Part shown: piece after piece, positions 1-12,231 of the stretch
How the letters are laid out: each line of letters opens with the position of its first letter
Numbering within the stretch: position 1 is the first letter of the stretch
NCBI GenBank assembly: GCA_020746875.1
Contig: JAGTJL010000010.1
Location: forward strand, 1,736,001 to 1,800,000
Reading direction: 5' to 3'
Length of the DNA: 64,000 nt
Source: Rhexocercosporidium sp. MPI-PUGE-AT-0058
Lineage: Eukaryota > Ascomycota > Leotiomycetes > Helotiales
Made by a program: the position numbers and the translations under genes
The notes under the pieces: generated by a model
What the model was told of the DNA's origin: nothing
The model's input: only the letters and a program-made list of their open reading frames with translations
Databases searched by the model: none

Positions 1-2247
1 TAAAGATTCGAATTTTTAACCAAGAGATTGTTCTGTATTACGATTTCTATTTCCCTCCTTCCTAGTCAGAGCACCTTGTAACACCTGAGAAATAAAATTC
101 AATCAACAATCGCTCGCTTAAGTGTTGCTGGTCATGCATGGTAGCTATAGATCCCAACGGCTCTCCAAAAGACGTCCCCCTTATATCTATGGAGAGCTTG
201 GCCGTTACCAGACGCGGGCGAAGTAGCCTCCAGTCTCTCTGGCGAAAATAGCTTCCGTTGCTATTACTTGGAGCTGCTGCCGCGACATTGGGCAATGGGC
301 TCCGCCATGACCAGAATGCACATTGTCACAGACTCATGCCGTCAGTCGTGAAGCGAATCCCGAGCAATGCATAACAAATCAATCTAGAAATGGTCCACTC
401 CAAGTCTTTCGCAACATATACCGATCTATACAAGGATTGACACCTCTTGCATTTTCTACGTGTATTTCTTTTGTCAATTCGATGAATCTATTTGCGAGCA
501 TATCCCCAACAAGGACTTAAAGTCACACATTTTGAACGGCAAAGAATTCCACAAGTCTCCCGCACCTGGACGACTCTATCCCACGTCTAGCTCATGTAAT
601 TCTAGGAGTCTAATCGGCAGCCTGGTGGCCATCATTTTGCAACTAGGACGCGAGGAGATGCAAGTCTGAATCCATGTTGAGCTATACCTCAACTTAACCT
701 CTGACACTGTGCTGGTATGTGGACTTTGACAAAGTCCATAGTGTTGGCTGGAGTAGTACTGTACTACGTGGCGGTCAGCGCGAATGATGCGACCTAGTAG
801 CAGTAAAAGCTTTAGTTGGCCAAAGATAGATAGAAAAAGTCCACCAAGGATCTTTCTAGACTTCTGAAGTTCTGGCATGCAGTTATCACTAAAACTACAA
901 GATGCAACTCGCATCTGATGGGAGCTAGATCTGACGCTGTATTGCTACAGTGATACCGAAGTTGTCCAGTAGATACGTGAAGTTCCCCTCATCGAGACAT
1001 CCTGCTGCAGCTGGCTGCAAAGAAAATGCCCGTCTCAATTGGCGAGGCTAGTAAGAAAACATGCCTTCTAGCCCTTGCGGTATTGTAGCCCTACACGTAA
1101 GAGCTTTCTTGGTGGGGTATCTCTTGTGTCATCCTTGGAATAGATCTAGGCAAAAAGTGCAAAGCATCGGGCGAATGACACAGCATCGATCGGAGAAGGA
1201 ATTTGAGAAGATGCCAGTTGAGAGTTCAGGATATGAAAACATTTACCGAAACTACATGCCTTTGGCGAGCCAGCCCTCATTCCATGGCCTAGATAGCTTT
1301 TGAGTTGTGGAACACTGCAACACAACCGCTTGTTTGTGTTACCTGCAGTCTTTCGAGACTCGAAAGTGTTTCCTGGAAGGCTCACCTTCCAACAGCCTCA
1401 GAAAAATTAGAATTTTCGAAATGCTTAGCATTTTCGCACAAGACGTTGATTTTTCCTCTGCTTTTCTTTTCTGCAAGACCGGCCTTCACGATATCGCACT
1501 TGGTGTGGAGGGAGATCCAACAAGCCGCCTACTGGTGTGTAGTAGTGTACAGTAACACGAAACAGAAAGCAAATCAAATGAGAAGGAATTTGAAGAAAAG
1601 CATCTTTATTCCCGGAATAGAAATAGATCTTGGCTAATTCGATAATTGGCCAAGAAAATTAAGTGTTTCTCATCAAAAACATCTCACGATAATAGATATG
1701 GTGTTGAGCTGCAACTCGCATGAATCGCTAGATATGAGTCAAGCCACTCAAGTGCGATCCCGACTCTTATTCTGAAATCTCGCACTCGATAAATAGCTTT
1801 GTTCGGTGTTCTGCTGCCAGTGTTCCGTTTTAATCTATGGTGTCTTGGTTGAAGCATCGAAGAAGCTTGGAAGGCAGACAAGCAGTCTTGGAAATTTCTC
1901 TTCGGACGGCCGAGGCATCGGCCGCGTCTTGACAGATGGGCAGGTGCCAGCTCCACGGGAAAGTGGAGAAAAGGCACGGTCAGCGAGACGATTGCGATGT
2001 GACGCTATTGGGACGATTTCGGAGGGTGGGGAAATGGTGGAGATGAAATTGTTCACGCAAAGACGCAGTAAAGAGCAAAATTTTGGTTTTGGGATACAGA
2101 AAGAACAAGGGATGATGGACAAGACATCAAACGAAGATTTCCTATGCTCATTTCCTTCTGTAGAGTTTAGCGTTTCGCGGCTATCTTCAAACGACTTGAA
2201 TGAAGATATAAATACCTTGAAAACTCTGTCATATTGAAAACAAAAAC

Positions 2248-2268
2248 CCGCCTCTCGAAACGAGGCGG
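2248..2268. repeat. perfect 7-bp GC-rich hairpin
   Basis: CCGCCTC and GAGGCGG flank a 7-base loop (TCGAAAC). The stem is entirely within non-coding sequence. No gene end is recognised beside it, so a role as a terminator or structured RNA is only a possibility. Confidence 0.4.
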
Positions 2269-4756
2269 AAGTTTCCAGAAAGCAAATCTAAGCCATTCCA
2301 AAAACCTTCTTGGCGCTAACATGTGCATGAAGCTGTTTAAATGAGGATATAAAATAACTTAGACTCTTCTCTTCGTAACAAGTGGAGACTTTCATGCGCT
2401 GAAGGACACAAGTTCAGCCGACTTGAGCTCGAGTGGGTCGCAAGAAACAAGAGATTTTGGTGTTCTCGATTTCTGAGAGGGCTTGGACATCGCGTGAGGC
2501 ATTCTTGGCTGGTCGTGGTTTCGGTGGGGTCGTGCTGAGGGTTGTTTCAATACAAGGCTTCGTTAACGGAAGGGGGCTTGGTATGAAGCTGTCCAGAGAT
2601 GTTCTGTGCTGTTCATGACGAGACGCGATCTGGGGATTCTTCTGAATTCGCTCTCAAAAAACCAACAGACCATGTTGAAAGAGAATGGGCATGATGCTAA
2701 AAGTAGGATAGTTGTAAACAAACATATTGACGAGCAGACGAACATGTCGCTCGAAGGATTAATCCTTCACAGCACAAATCGTCTAAATAGCCGATGGCTT
2801 GAGGAAAATCCAGGTTAGAAACAAGCTCTGCCAGGAATCCGAGGCTATCAGGAGAAAAATCACCCCATACCAAGACAACCACGACTCAGTTTGGACTTAT
2901 CAATTAAGCTATTTTTTGTGGGCATTTTCATCGCAAAAGCTGAGTCTTTCTCCACGATGAGCAAGCATTTGCGGAGGCTTGACTTCCTTAAGCCTGAAAC
3001 CAGCGCTGACGAGTCTCGGCCTGTCATCTGAAGATGCAACTCCCAAGAACTCTTTTCAGGCTTCTTAAGAGTTTGCGCCGCGAGGGCCGAAACACCGCCC
3101 AGGAATAGGGGTTGGTGAGCGGCGGGGATGGCGTCTCACTTTTCGGCTCGCTGCGGACGATGAGACGGCTTGGAAAAGGCGGGAGAATAAGACTTCACGC
3201 AAGACCGAGGAGTCGGTATAGGGCCATAGAGGGAGGGACCAGAGGTTCGTCCTCTGTGGAAATCTGAGTCTGTTGATGTTTCGGGAGGAAAGGGGTGGCT
3301 CGGTTGGGGACTGGGGAATCCCAGGGCACATGAAGGCTTGATGGCTGGGCTTGAGGGAGCGAACGATAGAAGGAGCTGCATAGAAAACAAAAACACACAA
3401 CGATAGCGACGAAAACAATAACAGTATTAATGGTAAGGGAAGAATGCAACAACTAATTGAGGGGATGTTTTACTGCTATATTATCAACAAAAGCCTTTTG
3501 CCAAATTACACCGCATTTTGCAAGTCGCATGGGCGGCCACTGTCGGAAGCCCCCTAAGGACACCAAGCACTCTTGAGTTTCTTGATGTTGCTTGGCTGCA
3601 GCTGTCAATGGGTAGGCATTGTGGGCTCTAGACCCCGCGGTTCTGGCGGAGACCGACAGAGCGAGTACGAGCGCAACATCACTTCAGCAGATCTCGACCA
3701 AATGTTAACTCAACATATAGAAAAAGATACTGACATACACGCAAGAACAAGCGCTTTCTGGAAAATATGTGTAGAAGAGTTTGCATGTTTATTTGCTGAG
3801 TACCTCTGGCTTTTACCGCGTTGCCGCGCTTGCATTTCGTTACTGCGGCGTGGCTTGCATTGCTGCTCTGATTGTGGCGTGTTTTTCTGTCATGGATAGG
3901 CCTTGGCTTCTTCATTTGGACAGGATAGATGCAGTAACGACGGCGATACTTTGGATGTCGACGCCGCATCCCCTCAGTTCTGCCTGTCTCAGAGCGACGT
4001 GGAGGTCTGACTGGGCAGGACTCTGTAATTTCTTCTCTTATCCACGCCACGGGGGATGGCATCTTTGGGCTCGTCTCCGCGTCCAAGACATCAAGTCACT
4101 GGCTTCAATCACACTGACAGCATCCACTTGCGTGGGAAGAATTTCTTTCAGGTCTCATTCGGAGATTTTGTGCCATGGAGTTCTTAACCGGGTGCTGCCA
4201 AGTTCAATTCCGCGAATAACTTCTGTTCTGTCCTGCCGGCGCCATTTCAGCCAGCAACCCGCGTCGAACACTCCTCTAACAAGCTGTATTGGGACACTTT
4301 AACCTGTCGAAAGGATTTCAAGGCTTGCCAAGTTCAGAAGCTAAAACGAAGGATCCAAAACGAACGCTGGACGACCGCGTCTACGGTTGGCTTCCACTTC
4401 ACCGGCAACCCCAACCCCAGTAAGCCACACCCGGGAACGCTGGCGGTAGATGGGACAGACATGCCTCCTTTGACCCCCTTCCAAGATACATATTCTCTTG
4501 GTATTCCTGCCAACACTTCGACAGAGACCCAGTGGTCCCATGGCAAGGTACAGCTCCCAAGATATTTGGTAGTTACAAGCGTTACAAAGACCCCTAAGCC
4601 TCATGATTCAGAACATACGAAATGCAACATAGCTATTTCTAGTGAGCTTGGTAGACTGGGGGGTAAGTCGAAGACGACTTGGCTGCTTTGCCTAGTCGGC
4701 AAGCAAAGACGAAGGGATGGTAGCCAAGAGAGATGCACGGGAGATGCGGCGCTCAT

Positions 4757-4764
4757 TTATATAT
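4757..4764 (+). promoter_or_regulatory. TATA-like box upstream of carbonic anhydrase
   Basis: TTATATAT lies about 245 bases before the ATG at 5009, followed by a long pyrimidine-rich stretch typical of fungal transcription starts. Spacing and composition support a promoter; the transcription start itself cannot be read from sequence. Confidence 0.4.
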
Positions 4765-5008
4765 CGCAGCCTCTTTCCTCCCTCAGATCATTTTGTTTCT
4801 TGTCCATCATCAGCATCTCTCATTCCCTTTCGTCCACCGTCCTTTTTTGGTTTCCATTCCGTTTCTTCTATTCCTTCATCCCGTCGATCGGTATTATTCT
4901 TCAGGGCCCGGCGCTCATTCGGTCTTCATTGTTCTTCTACTCTTCACTTTTATTCAGATATTTTCTCCAATCACCATACCGAAAACAAAACACTCTCTTT
5001 AGACGATC

Positions 5009-6415
5009 ATGAAGTCTTCATCAACCCTCGCCCTTCTTTTCACGGCTCTCTTCCTCGATAGCGCCTCTGCGTCATGTGGTCACGGTACCAGTCTGATGAA
5101 GCGTAAAGTCAACCACAAGAGACAAGAAGGTGGAGAGGCAGTCAAGGTTGTCGAGGTCGGACAATTCGGATACATTGGATCTGTTGGCCCGTATGTCTAC
5201 ATCATTCCATCAAATCTCTGAAACTAACATTCCGAAGTACCAACTGGGCTGCTCTCGCTGCCGAGAACGGTGACTGTGCTATCAGCAAGCAACAATCCCC
5301 CATCGACGTCACCAACACTTCAACAACTCTCGTCGCTCCAGGTACCCTCGCAATCACTATCCCTAATGTCGAGAGCGCAGAATTCGAAAACCTCGGTACC
5401 ACCATCGAGGTAGTCATGGAAGGGAAGGGTGCCGCAACCGTCGTTGACGGAAAGTCGTAAGCTTTAGCCAAGCCATGCTTAAACACATGAGCACCGACTG
5501 ACATCCCCAATTCCAGTTTCGAACTCAAGCAGTTCCATTTCCACACTCCTAGCGAGCATACTGTCAATGGAGAATACTTCCCCTTGGAAATGCACATGGT
5601 GCATGAAGCTGCTGGTACGTACCTCCACCTAGCCTCGCTTGTTCACTTCAGTCCCCATCCAAACTCAACGAAGCAACCTACTAACATAACCACAACAGAC
5701 GGAGCCCTTGCTGTCATCGCCGCCCAATTCCAACTCTCAGAAAACGGCGAGACAACCTCCCTCCTAACGTCCGTTGTCGAGAAAATCGGCGCCATCTCCG
5801 CCCCGGGCTCAGTCACCGAGACTGGACCCCTCGACTTCGCACCCCTCGTCGAAATCCTCTCCAAGCAATCTCTACACACCTACGCCGGTTCCCTCACCAC
5901 TCCTCCTTGCGCCGAGGGCCTGACCTTCTTCATCACTACCGAGCAGTTGCCTTTGAACGTTGCGACTTTCAACCAGATCAAGGCGGTTGTGGGGTTCAAT
6001 GCGAGATTTACTCAGAATGTTGTAGGCCAGGACAACTTGCTTGCTGCGAGCGCGAAGACGGTGGCTGTTGTTGAGGCGGCTGCTGCTGGGCGTGCGGCTG
6101 GTGGTGCTGAGGGCGTCGCCGCTGCTCCTGTTGCGGAGGCTGCCGCCCCTGCTGCAGCTGCCCCTGCTGTAGCTGCCCCTCCTGTCGTCGCTGAAGGTGT
6201 TGCTGCTAAGGTAAATTCCCCTTATTTACTTTCCTTCCCTCATTGTCCTCCTCCCTCTCTCGCGCGCGCAGTGTACAAATGCTGACTTCCCTTTTCCTAT
6301 CTAGAAGCCAGCTGGCGCCGGCTCAAATGTCATCTCTGCCGGTAGCCTAGGCGAGGCTAGCGATATCGTAAAGGGTCTCACTGGCTTGGATCTCGGTGCG
6401 CTGTTGAGCAACTAG
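5009..6415 (+). CDS. secreted alpha-type carbonic anhydrase
   Basis: Alpha-class carbonic anhydrase (CO2 hydration to bicarbonate), predicted to be secreted. Five exons: 5009-5190, 5238-5456, 5517-5614, 5699-6210, 6305-6415, giving 373 residues with all phases consistent. The start has a clear signal peptide (MKSSSTLALLFTALFLDSASA). Family landmarks: W-A-A-L then QSPIDV near the N-terminus, the zinc ligands HFH in KQFHFHTPSEH and the third histidine in EMHMVH, and the C-terminal signature LTTPPCAEG. The catalytic set looks complete. After the enzyme domain comes an unusual tail of about 90 residues, very rich in Ala, Pro and Val, interrupted by the last intron and ending in a hydrophobic stretch (GLTGLDLGALLSN); it could be a wall-exposed stalk, but no strong GPI signal is visible. 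Neighbouring DNA on both sides lacks genes. Function confident; role of the tail unknown. Confidence 0.93.
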
Positions 6416-7180
6416 ATGTGACTTGATTTGATCTTGTTGGCTTTGCTCGAGCGCATTTCGATTCAATTGGGAAGAATGAGGTGGGGACAGGCACTTTTGT
6501 TTAATTTTTGCTACTGTTGATGCTGGATTTGTTTGCTTTTGCAGGTGATAGAATGGTTTGGGAGCTGAATAATGTGATGGGATTGGAACATTGAAGACTA
6601 TTTTTTTCTCTTTTTTTCTATAGATGAATTATTGAAGAATGAAGGAGATCATGGAATAAAAGGTCGGGATTGAGATCGACATGCTGATTGACACCGTCTC
6701 CTTTATCCATATGTCTTATCGTCTTCGGTATTTGATGACTTCCAGTTGAGTGCTCCTCCATTGAATTTTTCGTGTTCGGACTCGGTTGAAATCAGTGGTT
6801 TTACCGAGCATCAAGCATCAACACAAGGGAACCGAACATTTCAACTCCCCTAGATGTACGGCTACAGACGCACCTCGCGTGTCCTATTATGAATCCATAC
6901 GTCTAGGCTAGAACTTGTTAGCTTTATTCATATTGTCTGAGCTCCCACATGGGAAGGAGTGAAGAGAAAGAGTCAGGAGCAGAGAAGCACAATACGTTTT
7001 CACCATATCCCTCAATTCTCTTTCAGAAGATGCTTTTCTGTTTCTATTTCGATTCCCTTATTCTCTTTCAAATTGCTATCATAATCATCCATAATTGAGT
7101 GGTACATGTAATCGCTCAAGATCCGTCAAAGTGACTCTCCCAACCCTGTTTCTGGTGTGTTCGTGTTACCTGGTTTGGTT

Positions 7181-8225
7181 GTTGCACGTCACACCCAGCC
7201 TTACCGTCATGATGACTTCAGACTCACGTCAACAGCAGCGTACGCCAAGCTAGACAGCTAAGGCCTTCTGATATTCCAAATTGGTTTTACCTGCTTGTTT
7301 CGTTGCATTTCGCAGGGAGGGAGTACATGATCATAACATCTATTCTCGCATCATACGGGTAATTAGGGGTTTAGTTTTGGTTTTGGTGGAGGGAAGTAGG
7401 AGAAAGGGGTAGGAAGGGTACCGTGGGGAAGCGAAAAAGCAACAGCGTTTGTTTGTCTGTTCTCCATAGCGGTTGACCAACCTTTTCTGATATCCCATGG
7501 ACCGCCATCGCTTGCCACTTTTAGCGCGAGAATGTCGAGGGGGTGCATCAAACGCAATACTTAGGATTAACGAAAATAAATTACATGCCCGAGTACAGCT
7601 GGTTCGAAATATACATTTTACCTCTTGATATTAAGCAACCCTTGTCTTGGGAAAGTAGTTGTGTTGCTTCTTAAAGGGTATCTCCTCTAAGCGAGTGTCA
7701 AACGACGCTAAAAGTGGCTTCTGGCGGTTCATGGGATAGTACCTTGCATAACTATCTTTTGCTCCCTTAACTTGACGCTGCGTGAGACGTTGTGGACTGA
7801 TAGGTTTTGAAGTGGATACTCACCAACTCACTACATCAGAAAAGCAAGCAAGTTTCCTTCCTCTCAACATGCAATTGATTCCAATCTAATTCCTATGTCG
7901 TTATCTTTTGTTGCACATCGCACTCACTTCGTACCATAATAGCATCTGCATCTCCCCCTTCTTACCTAAGGGACGAAACAAAATACACCATCCCCGCCCA
8001 AATTGACTTTATTCAATGTCTTGCAGTCTTTTGTTGCATGTCGCGCTCCGCAACCCCATGACGCACCATAGTCCTCAAATGACATGTTTCCTCATCCCGG
8101 TGGAGAATAAGTCGTGCTAGGTAGGTAGTTTAAACTCGAGAGACTTCTGTTGCGTGTCGCAGAATGAGCATGTTGATGTGATCCAACCCGAGACTTTCTT
8201 ATTCTTCCTTCCGCTGCATATTGCC
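7181..8225. repeat. recurring GTTGCAYRTCGC-like motif, six dispersed copies
   Basis: Copies start near 7181 (GTTGCACGTCAC), 7302 (GTTGCATTTCGC), 7910 (GTTGCACATCGC), 8033 (GTTGCATGTCGC), 8150 (GTTGCGTGTCGC) and 8213 (GCTGCATATTGC). Several are preceded by CTTTT or CTTCT. Spacing is about 120 bases for the first pair and again among copies 3, 4 and 5, which hints at an old tandem repeat of that period, now badly diverged. Downstream of copy 5 a second local repeat shares TGTTGATG and a CTCGGGCTTTCT-like stretch. Whether this is a decayed minisatellite or a cluster of protein-binding sites cannot be told. Confidence 0.4.
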
Positions 8226-9396
8226 AAGTATGTATGTTGATGCATCAGCTCAACTCGGGCTTTCTGTCTACATCATCGATTGCATATTTGGATAAACCTC
8301 AGGAGGGGACATTCATCCGGGGGATAAATGGATAGATGGTGGTACGAAATTCGTCACGGAGACAGATACTGTAGGGATCGGGTAGAGGACTGTCACTTAC
8401 AGGCAGGTAGAACGGCGACTTGGAGAAGTCACTTTGCAACAAATGATACATAGCTTACCCGTCCTCTTCCCCTGACCGTCAACATCGCAACAAGAATGAC
8501 GACCAAGTGAGCATCAACATGCCTCGTCTCCCCCGAAACTTCGTCGGAAACAGGGTCTAGTAGCTTTGCGTACTTCGCTTTGGTTGTGTGGATGTCTTGG
8601 ACGTTAGTCCTGTCCTCGTTTACACACACAAATCCGATATACTCAGCACCATTGAATATCCCCCCTCTGATGAAATCAGGAGTCTGCAATGAGCGCATAC
8701 GTGCTTTTATTTGGGAGTTTCGCTTGGGACCGGACTGTTTAGGTCCGACTACTAAGTTGTGAGGCTTGACTTATGGAGCCACTTAATATAAGATACCCTC
8801 CTGCAAAAATGTTCGATTTTGTGTTCGGGAGTGGAGAGGGGGATCGTAGGTTTGTTGTCTGGCTGTGATGATGACTCTGAGGTTGCTTGATTATGATTCT
8901 AGACTATCAGGTAAGTGTGTCGATAGTAGGTTTAGGATTTTGAGAATTTGGCGAGGAGAGTCGGCCTGTAGGTTCTAATGCTACAGACCGACGTGCCGAA
9001 GTCGAGCAGTGAGGTGAGAACTTCCCTACAAATTAAGACATCTACTTCCCAGTACCATCATCCTCACCGCAACTGCAGGACACTAGCAACTGCCTATCTT
9101 CGCCGCTCAACTGTATGCAGATATAAAATGTCAAAATGTCGTACACATCAGAGTCAGAGCCGGAGCTTTCCCTCCAACGGCCACGCATGAAACAAAACGC
9201 CGTTGGCGTCATATACCTCATGTACCCCCTAATGCACCCAACCAAGACAAGAGTAGTGTAGCTGCCGTCACCTAGCCGTTTAGGAAATTAAGTTATCGAT
9301 TCGGGGGAGGAGCCGTTGAGGAAAGTGACGTATGTTAAGCGAGGAGGCGACGACGGGAGGATTTAAATCAGCCTCCTCCAGCAGCTCGGGACTCGG

Positions 9397-9419
9397 GACT
9401 CGGGTGTTGACTCCGAGTC
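9397..9419. repeat. hairpin with repeated GACTCGG
   Basis: Two adjacent copies of GGACTCGG are followed after 9 bases by CCGAGTC, so the second copy can pair perfectly over 7 bases. Located in gene-free DNA; no function inferred. Confidence 0.35.
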
Positions 9420-11257
9420 TCGGGATGATGTATGTTAGCATCATTTTTTGATTGATAAGGCTAGACGTGGGATTTTACGAGTACGAAGAAGAGTACTGTG
9501 AAGGTGTCTTCTGGTTGACTGAGACTGAAGACCTGGATTTACTTGTACTAGTTGGGATTTGTGATCCGAGGGTAGATGAAGATGAATGAGAACATAAGTG
9601 ATATTAGATCCAACCAGAGTACTGTCTCGACTGTACAGCATCAACCCAGACTTGCATATCTCAAATGTGGGAACACAAGCGGCGAGATGATGTCGAGTGT
9701 GGAGCTTGAAAACTCTCACTACGAACTGCAGAGGGACTAGGAATGTCAAGTGACGTTGTGGCTGGTGAGATGTGACGAGGGATAAAGGATGAACTGCAGA
9801 TCAAAAGGGTCCTGAAACGTAGTTCGGGTTAGGTGGATTGGGTTGGGTTGGTGATCAACAGAACTGAGACTCGATACCTGCAGGCGTGACGAGGGATCTG
9901 CGGTTGTATTCTGGGGTAAAGTGGATGATAGGCGATTGAAGATCGAAGTGGCTGCCTCCGTTAGCAATATTTTGTTTGCGACGGAATTTTTATAAGCTGG
10001 GTTTGGGTCTTGTTAGATATTTGAGGCTAGAGTAGAGAGGAGGTGGTGCTTTTGAATGGGGAGTTTGGGACCCGAGATCCATGGAGGGAGAATATGAAGG
10101 GACGTAAATAAACCGTTGATATTATAAACTAAACCCAGGTAAACCAACGGTACAGCTGGGTTGTATGACAGAAAGAAGTGAACGAACTCGAGTCTCGACT
10201 GCAGACACAAGTAAATAGTAAATTAACAGAATTACAAGCCTCTACTGCGTCCACAGACACACATCCTCATTGACCTAGCAATTTACCAGCCATATCCTCA
10301 CAAATGGCTCTCTAAATATCACCTTACCTCTCTCATTCCAACTGCTTGTCCATTTACCTCTTCCGTATCGATCCTACTCATGTCCGCCACGAGTTCGACG
10401 GACCTTCCCTTCTCGAATGAAGGATCCCGAATACAGCTATCACGTAGATACTGAACCGAAACAGATTTGATCAAATTCCACAGACCAAAGATCGGCTTGG
10501 CAGGTAAAATCAGGGTATTGTCCGGTCGGACGAAAAGCTCCTTTTGAATACACAACCGGTACGCATCCGAGAGGCGCCCTCAGAAACCGACCCATCGTCA
10601 TTGCTGCAGCAAGCAAGCGAGCAACATTACAGCAAGGTCGAAAACAACGAAGATAAAATCAAGGAGAGGAAATTAAACAGAAGAAGAGAGAAAGAAACAG
10701 AAAGAAGGAAGTCTATTTCGAGCCAGGAGTTAGTTGATGTTTGGCGTAAGTCCCCTACCCATTTTCTGGAACTTTTGTGCTTCCTTGCCTTGCTTACATG
10801 CATGGCCTGTTGAAGTTTACCTTGTTTGTACCGTTTGGTATGGTATTGCAGCGCGGGTTATGAGCCCTGTCCTGTCACATATTGCCTGCCCAGGCTGGGG
10901 AGGTGTAGGTTATGAAGTCATTCCGCATTCCGCATTCCACCGTTCTGCTAGTCTAGTCCCTGGCTGCATGCATGGGACTGTTATTTACTGCTCTGGAGCT
11001 TCGCCAGTCGAGGATGAGCCAATAGACAGTGGTGTGGAATGCTTTCGAGCATCAGTCATCAACTTGCGTTTTCTCCGTGCAGTGCAGATTTTTGTATCTC
11101 GTAGCGGAGGCGGGCATCCTGTACCATAATAAGTGTATCTATTTGATCGCTGCATTGGGATCTTTGGGATGATCAAGTTGGGTGTTCGGCGGAGTCGGAG
11201 AGCAGAGCAGGATGCGCGGACTCGGACAGATACTCGTATGCCTGGGCTGGGCTGGGG

Positions 11258-11283
11258 TGGATGGATAGATGGATGGATGGATA
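11258..11283. repeat. (GATG)n-type microsatellite
   Basis: An imperfect run of GATG/GATA units in non-coding DNA about 950 bases before the kinase start codon. Confidence 0.6.
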
Positions 11284-12231
11284 ACCTGTTCGCTCGCCGG
11301 TATGGGGAGATGAGATGTCGTCGGATGGAGCAGATGGAGCAGATAGTTGATTGAGGCGCCTCTCTCGCTCGTCGTCCCCAGTCCCATGCGCACTTTCATG
11401 CTCTCTGCTCCTGTCCATAAGAACTAATCCCGGCAATTCCATCCCAGCCAGAGCAGCGTCATCGACCGATGACGTTGATACGGGCAGTCCCTCCCTCCTC
11501 AGCCACAACTTCAACTTCGAACCCACATCCACATCCACATCACCACATCCACCATTTTCCATTCACAGCCCCCCGCATCAACCACTCAGCATCGTCGCAT
11601 CCTGGTCCTGATCCCGACCCTGATTCTGCTTGATAATGCCCAGCGGCTGCTAGTAGAAAAGATAGGTCCCATATCCAGTACTGTCACAGGACGGATCTGA
11701 TCGATTATCGAATTGCGCTGGATTCTTTTATTTCTGTGAACAGTTTTGCTCGTTGAACTACAGTACCTCCCTCCTATCTATTATCTGGTTATCTCGAATT
11801 CTCTCGCGAACTACAGTACAATCCACACACAACCCATACCTTGCCACCGCCGCACATCTCTGCCTCTTGCAGCCTCCGTCGATATATTCGATTCGACATT
11901 CAATCATCTTCATCTTTGCTGCATTGAAGGACGATCTTTCCCTCTTCCTCATCCTCGTCCCGGGCCCTCCCCTCCACAAGCAATCCCTCCCCTTCCTCAC
12001 TCCCTTACCCTCCCTTCCCTTCCCCCTTCATCCTCGTTCTCGCTTACGCTGCCCATCCACTCCCAAGCGCTGCTACTGCTGCTCATCCAAAACTCTCTTG
12101 TGCTCTGCTCTGCGCCGCACTGCATCCCTTCTTGCACGCTTCAACACTCTGCCCCTCGTCTCACGCTGTGCTGTTGTTCTGGCCCATCCCCTCAAAAAGA
12201 ACACTCGCCGCTTGTTATCGGATCTCTAATA

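Larger units (their letters stand above)
1..5008. other. 5-kb stretch without a recognisable gene
   Basis: Read on both strands, the reading frames here are short, overlap one another and lack domain signatures, signal peptides or a chain of exons with consistent splice phase. The last 300 bases are pyrimidine-rich and are best read as promoter and 5' leader of the carbonic anhydrase gene that follows. A short perfect hairpin lies near 2250. A decayed gene or transposon too diverged to recognise by eye cannot be excluded. Confidence 0.6.
6416..12231. other. 5.8-kb gene-free intergenic stretch
   Basis: No reading frame here has a recognisable domain or a consistent exon chain. The first part follows the carbonic anhydrase stop and contains T-rich 3'-UTR-like sequence near 6600. 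From about 7.2 to 8.3 kb a short motif related to GTTGCAYRTCGC recurs six times (annotated separately). A hairpin lies at 9397-9419 and a (GATG) microsatellite near 11260. From about 11.3 to 12.2 kb the sequence becomes strongly pyrimidine-rich and is probably promoter and 5' leader of the kinase gene. Confidence 0.6.

Noticed and set aside
3781..4302. A 173-codon open frame in the first 5 kb
   Set aside because: No domain, no signal peptide, no supporting exon chain; several frames of similar length overlap on both strands.
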